A stretch of 64,000 nt of DNA, taken from NCBI GenBank assembly GCA_024734495.1, contig JALMQS010000415.1, forward strand, positions 59,728-123,727. The letters are read 5' to 3'. Made by a program: the position numbers and the translations under genes. The stretch is from Forficula auricularia. Lineage: Eukaryota; Arthropoda; Insecta; Dermaptera; Forficulidae. The notes beneath the pieces are model-generated. The model saw nothing but the letters and a program-made list of their open reading frames with translations, was not told the origin of the DNA and did no database searches. Within the stretch, counting starts at the first letter, position 1, and each line of letters starts with the position of its first letter. Below are positions 56,886 to 64,000 of this stretch, piece by piece.

Positions 56886-57269
56886 TCATTACCGCAACAG
56901 CTTTTAATCGTTTATTTAGAACTTTTTGATTAATAAATCGACCTTTAAAATGTATTTTATCATTCATTTTATCTGTCATTTTAATGTCATGTATAAAAAT
57001 ATTCAATCTCTTTCAATGTTGCCAAATTTCTCAAACGAGCACGGGATTGGCTAGATTTGGTACAAAAACAGCAAAAAGTGTTGGCCTTATGAACTATGAA
57101 TCCTTATTGATTGTTCTATATACTTGAGCATTAACTTTTTGCTGGTATTGTCGCGAAACAACTACCTTAACATATTCTTGGCTCACAATTTTTCTTTAAT
57201 AATTAAAATTTGTCGTTGTTATTTTACAGAGATATCATGTCTTATAGTAAAACTATTTTTGACAGATAA

Positions 57270-57321
57270 AATGAGCCACTGAGGAAGTCAAAAAAAAAAT
57301 TGACGAAACGTCTGGGCCATT
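57270..57321 (+). ncRNA. Hammerhead ribozyme motif (minimal stem III)
   Basis: Core CTGAGGA, stem II GTCAA/TTGAC with an A-only loop, GAAA, ACGTC. Stem I is as in the 53187 copy but with one extra G in the 3' strand. Core intact. Confidence 0.75.
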
Positions 57322-57833
57322 TAATAAAAACTTTGTGTTTTTAATTTATACAATTCCCTACTATTGCTGTTATATATTTATTATTCCTAATTTTTATTTT
57401 GAGTGTTCAGATATTATATATTCATATATTATATATTCCCGTTTAATTATTGACTTGCGTATTAATTATTGGACAATGGTAGTATTAAACTTTCGCGGTT
57501 AACTTACTTACTTAGAACTAATGTTTAATGTAAATTTATCTATGATAAAATAAACAAATAATTAAATAAATTCAATTTCATTTCAATTTTATTTAATCCT
57601 AGCTCCAAATTGAAATCATATTTTTCCCTCAATATTATTTTTAATGATTGTTTAGGCATAGAAGAAGCCATGGCAGCTGAAAGAACCCTAAGCCAAATTA
57701 TAATAATTATTTATTATTGTTTATTTATTCAACAACTTGTAGTTTTTTATAATTATATTATATATACCTGTTATGTTTTTATTGATCCACCTGTTAATAA
57801 TTAATTTAATTAATAACAAACCTGATATTTTTT

Positions 57834-58842
57834 ACTTTACCATAAATGGTATGACTCAAATATTGTAATCGTGCATGGAAAAAGTGTTTTTTTCTTCGTT
57901 TTTTCGAAATATCTCAAAAACGGCTGAAACTATTGTGATTAAAAAAAATTAGGCGAAATTATGGCATTTCGCTACTACAAAAAGCCTCAATAAGTGAACA
58001 TCGAAAAAATTATATTTTTTTGAGATAATAACTGTTTTGTGAAAATGTCTGTTAGTACGTCAGTATGTACGTGCGCCGTGGGTTACTAAATTTTTTGGAC
58101 GCTCTAGCTGAAAACTAGTGTGTATATCAAAATGAAATTTCACATGTAGTTTTGGTACATTGAGATTAAGAGCTGATTAGATTTTTGGTTGAAATCGAAC
58201 CCGAAATTAAGGGAGGTGAGGTTTAAATTAAAATTATAAGATTTTCGGGATTCGACGAGTAACCGTGACGCCGCGATCTGACAATGGATTCTTATAGAAC
58301 TCACCAAAATAAGACGAAAATGAAGAATACCAGTCGTCAGATAGCTGCGTCACACGGAACCCGTGATACTACGGTTTCCGTGGTTTCTATAAAAAAACAA
58401 TTGAAAAATAAAAAACTGTATTTTTTAAACTCGATATCTCGAAAACTAAGCGAAATCTTGAAAAATGGTATTCTTCATTTTCGTCTTATTTTGGTGAGTA
58501 GGTAATATGAATCCATCGTCAGATCGCGGCGGACTGTTCCCGTAGAATTGCCAGATTTTCAAACTAAAAAAAAAAATATACTATAAAATTAATAATAAAG
58601 AAAATATTTTTTTTTCTGAGGTGCAAAATTGAGGGTGAAGGGGGGTGATATGTCAAAAAATGAAAATCTAGGTGCTTGGACCAAACTCAAAACAACAATC
58701 AAAATTTGATTGGAGTTTGGTCCAAGGACATAGATTTTCATTTTTCACCCTCTTCCCCTAAATGATTATACATGATTTTATTAAATATTAAATATAAGAG
58801 TGTGACCAGTCGTATGGTAAAGTCATGTGAATGGCCACTTAT
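57834..58842 (+). mobile_element. HINE-2, most complete copy
   Basis: Starts ACTTTACCATAAATGGTATG after a T run and ends cgtatggtaaagtcatgtga-atggccact. The subterminal inverse pair ACTTTACCAT/ATGGTAAAGT is clear. A separate MITE (58243-58551) is inserted in the body. Confidence 0.65.
58243..58551. repeat. MITE with inverse arms
   Basis: The left arm (about 58250-58352) includes ccgcgatctgacaatggatt and ttttcgtc-type segments; the right arm (about 58463-58545) is its inverse (tccatcgtcagatcgcgg). The 73-aa frame at 58284 crosses it and is not a gene. Confidence 0.75.
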
Positions 58843-59114
58843 TTTATTCTTGAAAATGTATTTAGACAATTTTATCATAAAATCTTCTGGTACTTCTTCT
58901 AGCCTCTAAATAGCTTAAGTTTCAAATTCCAATGTTCTGCGACTTCTACCATATACGAGATAAGAACGATTAAAATATCTATTTTGCGACACTCCTAATC
59001 TACACACTCTTTCTTCTTTATTATTAAAATTTATACGGGATCGTAACAACGTATAAGTATTTAACAAGTATATACCTAATTTAAATTTTCTAATTTTTAA
59101 TTGTCATGAACTGG
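58843..59114. other. AT-rich stretch without recognised feature
   Basis: No ORF or repeat end seen. Confidence 0.4.
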
Positions 59115-59336
59115 GGGAGTCGGGTAGCTCAGTCATCTAACGCACTGGCTTCGCTTCGGCATCTATCGATTATGATGATGTTGAGGTGGAGGTCCGGGGT
59201 TCGATCCTAGCTGGCAAATAAAAATTTCTACCGGATGAAAACTCGGCTCCCTCACTAACCCTACTAACACTCTACTTATGTGCGGTCTAAATGGGTTTTG
59301 TTCCCGGTGACATTAAATAAATAAATAAATAAACAA
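59115..59336 (+). mobile_element. tRNA-derived SINE with (TAAA)n tail
   Basis: The head has an A box (tagctcagtcatctaa) and a perfect B box (gggttcgatcct), so it keeps internal RNA polymerase III promoter elements. About 45 extra bases lie between them where a tRNA would have its anticodon and variable loops. A unique body follows, and a taaataaataaataaa tail. Short direct repeats aattgtcat flank it (about 59098 and 59338). Confidence 0.8.
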
Positions 59337-60849
59337 AAATTGTCATTAACAATATTAGTGGGTTTTAAAATTTAAAAAAATCACGTAGGCGTCGCCGCTC
59401 AAGCCGGATTATAATAAGTATAAGTAGATTTTGATAATAATAATAATTTTCCCATAACTTAATTGAATAATAAAATTAATCAAAACTTTTGCTTGTATGA
59501 AAATTAGTTTATTTTCTAGAATCAAGCAATTTTTTTTTTTCATCCATCCCCTTTACTTGTCGTATTTAACTTTTTATTCGCTTGTGTGCTCATGGATTCG
59601 ATTTAACTTTTAAATTTAATTCCCAAAAGAGAGTTGGAAATTATATTTTTAAATAAACGAAATATGTTCTTAAATTAAGGATGTCATTTTTGTTCGTTTG
59701 GTATTAAAACTAGAAATATGAGATCTTCATAGATTAGAAAAGAAGATGATGAAATCACAAATGAATCTCTCGTATCTTGTGGATTATTCAAAATTTAAAT
59801 TTCCATTAATATTTTAATGAATCCATTTATATTTATCTCTTTTTATGATTTTACATTATGTTTAATTTTTCATCAAAGTTAAAAAAAAATATAAATCCGT
59901 TTTGATAATTGTTTTGATTTTAAAAATACGCCCGGACCAAAGTACTTATCAATCATAAGTCAAACTTAATGAATATTGATATAAAGACTGCCCTAGGGAA
60001 AATAAAATAATGATTTTTAAATATAGATAATTTATTCGAAAGTTGGTTTTAACTTTTTAGAAATTGAATTTTCGGAGGATTTACTTCTTTCTTCAGTTTG
60101 TAAATTAATAGAAACACGATTGAACTTGCACGAAACGCAAGTAAACATATAGGCGTTACTCTTAAGATCAGGTTATAAACGGATGGTATCCATATATTAG
60201 AGATATGCACGGTGGAATATATTATATACTAACTGACGCCCGGGCCTTCAGCCCGGCTCACCTAGCCCCTGGCGGGGAGCGTCTCGTTTTATGGTTAAAA
60301 TTTATATAGATAATAGCTGACCCGACCACGCGTTTCTGTGACTAACTCTTATGCTTCAAGCCTAAACCACTGGACGTATCGAAACTATATTAGCAACATA
60401 TGTCCGTTTGGTGCTCCGATTGGTATATCTAAATTTTTGGCCAGGTTTATAATTATTGTTACCTTAACCAAAAATAATATTTACAGTTGAAAGATTTCTA
60501 AAAAGCTATTTAAATAAAATATTTTTCATCTATATATAATCAAAAGCTTGGCTGAAATTTTTTTATTTTTTCTACCCTATTAAAGACGGGTTTCAGAATT
60601 TTTCACGCAACCCAAAAGAAGTTAGGAATTTTTGAAAAAAATAGCTTTTTTAAATAACCATAACCTTTTCAAAAATTTAGTTATCATGACGTTTTTTTTA
60701 AATTTTTGTTTTTAAATGTACTTTAAAAAAATAGATAGTTTTTTTGCTAGTTTAGTTCTTTTATTGTTTGGCAAGCTATGTTGGCTAACCTGAATTTTTT
60801 TAGTTTTCCTGAATTTTCCAATTTTCCGGGCAACTTTTCTAATTTTTTT
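59337..60849. other. Mostly empty AT-rich stretch
   Basis: No gene found. At 60235-60290 a GC-rich hairpin (gcccgggc / gcccggc) and at 60305-60330 agctgacccgaccacgcg resemble ends of arthropod interspersed repeats, but the family is not named. Confidence 0.4.
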
Positions 60850-61396
60850 ACTTTATCCAATGCAAAGCATGGGTAAAGTATTGCAATCGCTCTCGGGGCA
60901 AGCGTGGCTTCAAAGGGTCCTCAGGTAAAGACTACGGAACCCATGGACTCAATTAAAGTCACAAATTGTAGTATTCAATTAGGTTGAATTTTAGCACGTG
61001 ACGGTTTTGCCAAAAATTACATGGGGTCTCGTCGAGAGGCCAAAAAGTGCCATTTTTTCATTTAGTGCGTGCGTATGGATGTATGGATGGATGTATGGAT
61101 GGATGTTATCGCTTTTTTGGCCCACGATTTTTTCCACACCGTTGCACCGATTGAAATGAAATTGAAAACCTACGATTAGTTTAACAAAATGAAGCGCTGA
61201 TTAGTTTTTGGTACATATCGATCCACAAACATTAGTACTTTATTTCAGTACTTTTTTAGTTTTTTCTAAATATCTTGAAAATGACTTAACCAATTTTGAT
61301 GAAATTTAATATCCTAATTAAGTACCTTGGGGACCACAAAAAAGGATAAATAAAGTTTTTAGTAAAATTATATTTTAAAGTACTTTACTCTAGAGT
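60850..61396 (+). mobile_element. HINE-1, 3'-truncated copy
   Basis: Starts ACTTTATCCAATGCAAAGCA and follows the family through the ggat microsatellite and the tactttatttcagtactttt block, but stops before the terminal hairpin at about 61396. Confidence 0.65.
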
Positions 61397-61582
61397 AAGA
61401 GAGTACTTTTTTAATTTTTTAAATTCTTTAAAATTTATTCATTTGAACCTTTTAATATAGCTCATTTAGCCTTGCTTAAATAAGAATGGATAGGCTTCTC
61501 TCTGTGAAATGCTAAAAATTTGGGAGGAAATTTTGTAAGTAACCATAGCAACTGCGTTGTTTTCTTATCCCTTACCTTTGCA

Positions 61583-62534
61583 GAAGACATAGAGGAATCG
61601 ACTTTAAACCAAAAATAGCGATTGATTCTCATCAAATACTTGAGGAATAACCATTCTATATTGGATTTTTGACGTTTCGGTTTTTATTGGTAACCATTGC
61701 TGAAGACATAGAGGAATTGACTTTAAACCAAAAATAGCGATTGATTCTCATCTAGTACTTGAGGAATAACCATTCTATATTGGATTTTTGACGTTTCGGT
61801 TTTTATTGGTCACCATTTCTGAAGACATAGAGGAATCGACTTTAAACCAAAAATAGCGATTGAGTCTCATCAAATACTTGAGGAATAACCATTCTATATT
61901 GGATTTTTGACGTTTCGGTTTTTATTGGTAACCATTGCTGAAGACATAGAGGTATCGACTTTAAACCAAAAATAGCGATTGATTCTCATCTAGTACTTGA
62001 GGAATAATCATTCTATATTGGATTTTTGACGTTTCGGTTTTTATTGGTAACCATTGCTGAAGACATAGAGGAATTGACTTTAAACCAAAAATAGCGATTG
62101 ATTCTCATCTAGTACTTGAGGAATAACCATTCTATATTGGATTTTTGACGTTTCGGTTTTTATTGGTCACCATTTCTGAAGACATAGAGGAATCGACTTT
62201 AAACCAAAAATAGCGATTGAGTCTCATCAAATACTTGAGGAATAACCATTCTATATTGGATTTTTGACGTTTCGGTTTTTATTGGTAACCATTGCTGAAG
62301 ACATAGAGGTATCGACTTTAAACCAAAAATAGCGATTGATTCTCATCTAGTACTTGAGGAATAACCATTCTATATTGGATTTTTGACGTTTCGGTTTTTA
62401 TTGGTAACCATTGCTGAAGACATGGAGGAATCGACTTAAAATCAAAAATAGCCATCGATTCTCATCTAATACTTGAGGAATAACAATTCTACATTAGGTT
62501 TTTGACGTTTCGATTATTATTGGTAACCATTGCT
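61583..62534 (+). repeat. 119-bp minisatellite with higher-order structure
   Basis: gaagacat recurs at 61583, 61702, 61821, 61940, 62059, 62178, 62297 and 62416, always 119 bases apart, giving eight units. Diagnostic variants repeat every third unit: gaggaattgac at 61702/62059, caccatttct at 61821/62178 and gaggtatcg at 61940/62297. The higher-order period is therefore 357 bp. Confidence 0.95.
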
Positions 62535-63045
62535 GAAGACTTGAGTTGTTTACCAAAAAAGATTTTAGTCTTTTTGATTTTAAGTCTATTCTTCCACGTT
62601 TTCAGTAGATGTTGCCATTAATAGTCAAAACATCAAAAATGGAATGCAAAAAGGTTATTCCTCTAGTATTAGATAAGAATCGATCGTTATTTTTGATTTT
62701 AAGTCGATTCCTCCATGTCTTCAGCAATGGTTACCAATAATAATCGAAACGTCAAAAACCTAATGTAGAATTGTTATTCCTCAAGTATTAGATGAGAATC
62801 GATGGCTATTTTTGATTTTAAGTCGATTCCTCCATGTCTTCAGCAATGGTTACCAATAAAACCGAAACGTCAAAAATCCAATATAGGAATGGTTATTCCT
62901 CAACTATTAAATGAGAATTATTTTTGAATTAATGTCAATGTGAACTACAAATTGCAAGTGATATCTGATTAATAATAAAGGAACAAACATATTAATATTT
63001 CAAATGAATTTGGATAAAGTTTAGCAACGATCCGTTGCAGTTTAT
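62535..63045 (+). mobile_element. HINE-1b 3' portion with inverted minisatellite units
   Basis: From about 62545 the 119-bp units continue in opposite orientation for about three units (cttcagcaatggttaccaat), then the HINE-1 3' end follows: TTGGATAAAGT, the GCAACG-ATC-CGTTGC hairpin, AGTTTAT. The inversion point is cttgagttgtttacc, which also occurs at 27900. Confidence 0.7.
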
Positions 63046-63834
63046 TTTTACGTATTAACCTGAATTGGACTATTACGAACATTATAAAAAAAATTAGCCA
63101 AAATCTAGGTCTAAGGCATTTGAGAGAATCACGCTTACAAAGAAACAGAAATTCATTTTTATTATATAGATATGATATATTATACATATATATTCTCAAT
63201 ATCAAAAAAGTCAATCAACTGCTTTTAAATCGTGCATTCGGCCCGCATGCAATTTGAGACTGAGACTGGTTTAAATAATAATAATAAATAAATGTTATAT
63301 ATAAGATCTTATAACCAATTAATTCATGTTATTAATATTTGTATTATCCGACTTTATTGACTTTCTAAGCTTGCCCTGGAAAAATTTCACTTATCATTTT
63401 TGGGATTAGGCTATAGGTCGCTAGGTCCATGTAGAAATTCACACTAGCCCCTCGATACATTTTCCGGATATTCTTCAGTTTAAGAACCTACCCACAATGT
63501 AGCATGTTTGCAGAATTACGTTTGTAATTTTATATTGAAAATCAATTTAGGCACACCGTTATTTCCCAGGTTCCTTCCGTATGACAACAACTTCTTCTTG
63601 CGGAGATTGACTCATTCTAACTTATAAATTGTTCTGATTTGAATTTCCAGGTTTCTTCATATTTTCTCTTGATTCTTGTGATAATCCTCTATTTGTGTTT
63701 AGGACTATAATCTTTCAATACTCACTCAGTCTTTAATTTTATCTGTTATTTCTCATGGGGTCATTTATCCGATTGAATTTAGAAAATTCGTTGTGTTGTT
63801 GTAACAAGCTAGCCATATAACAAACGATTTGGTA
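63046..63834. other. Stretch without recognised gene
   Basis: The 81-aa minus-strand frame (62969-63214) spans the HINE end and unrelated flank, so it is not a gene. Nothing else was recognised. Confidence 0.4.
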
Positions 63835-63900
63835 TACATAAGTATATGTTTATTTTGATCAAGCAGATGACAACCTCAGTGATTTCTCTTTAGGATTAAA
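63835..63900 (+). repeat. Terminal fragment of Penelope-like family C
   Basis: tatgtttattttgatcaagc followed by agatgacaacctc and tttctctttag resembles the outer arm end at 11570-11625. No hammerhead or ORF is present. Confidence 0.5.
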
Positions 63901-64000
63901 TTTTTTCTTAATTAAGCGATTAAATAGAACGGTTGACAGACACACACGGGGCTCGGATAGTTTGCATTCTTGGCTGGCCAGTGCTCGGGTTGGTTGGTGT

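Larger units (their letters stand above)
55551..57176 (-). mobile_element. Mutator-like DNA transposon relic
   Basis: The ends aaggtagttgtt (55551) and aacaactacctt (to about 57176) are inverse terminal repeats. The interior encodes one zinc-binding block on the minus strand. A HINE-2 fragment (56171 to about 56580) is inserted. The expected 9-bp target duplication was not evident. Confidence 0.6.
55372..57370. mobile_element. Palindromic Penelope-like element, family E, split by a Mutator-like relic
   Basis: The left arm (about 55372-55550) and right arm (about 57185-57370) are inverse, both related to 53130-53300 (agacgtttcgtc, tcactctttgtcaaaa). Each arm has a hammerhead motif; the left one (55443-55484) has CTAAGGA instead of CTGAGGA. 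Between them is the DNA transposon at 55551-57176. Confidence 0.7.

Noticed and set aside
58284..58505. 73-aa ORF
   Set aside because: It spans a MITE with inverse arms.
61583..62534. CRISPR-like array (regular 119-bp spacing)
   Set aside because: The whole 119-bp unit is repeated without unique spacers, and it lies inside a mobile element.

Overview
This is an AT-rich arthropod genomic window, most likely insect, made almost entirely of nested mobile elements. Evidence for an insect is an errantivirus-type LTR element with an envelope gene, several Penelope-like elements, Helentron-type non-autonomous elements, a Tigger/pogo relic, a Mutator-like relic and tRNA-derived SINEs, plus intron-like sequence with GTAAGT donors. 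I cannot assign an order. There is no bacterial-style gene organisation, no rRNA and no CRISPR array. One assembly gap of 100 N lies at 41708-41807.

Layout. 0.2-9.5 kb is a deep nest of palindromic elements, with an LTR retrotransposon (1.6 kb LTRs, gag only) at 956-7213. 10.2-14.6 kb holds a SINE head, a short Penelope-like element with a GIY-YIG ORF between inverted arms, a minisatellite, LINE fragments (one inserted in another) and a near-perfect hairpin. 15.9-29.9 kb mixes Helentron-like copies, a LINE reverse transcriptase fragment, palindromes and several small exon-like islands that share one open phase. 30-37 kb has foldback repeats, a further exon-like island with three tandem MGxC starts, and a Tigger relic. 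37.0-43.0 kb is a four-level insertion nest: foldback, Helentron-like a, Helentron-like b, errantivirus. 43-48 kb has a retroposon with a 22-bp target duplication and then about 3.5 kb I cannot explain. 47.9-52.9 kb is a decayed Ty3-type element with 364-bp LTRs. 53.1-57.4 kb has Penelope-like coding remnants and a Mutator-like relic. 57.8-63.0 kb has Helentron-like copies, a SINE and a 119-bp minisatellite with a higher-order period of three units.

The most striking signal is the recurrence of hammerhead-ribozyme cores (CTGANGA, stem II, GAAA, short stem III) in many Penelope-like, usually palindromic insertions of several families. Several cores are intact and some insertions have 12-18 bp target duplications. 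Other leads are a retroposon whose hairpin loop occurs in both orientations, two Helentron-like families sharing terminal architecture, and tandemly duplicated mini-exons. All functional statements rest on motif reading; nothing was aligned by computer.
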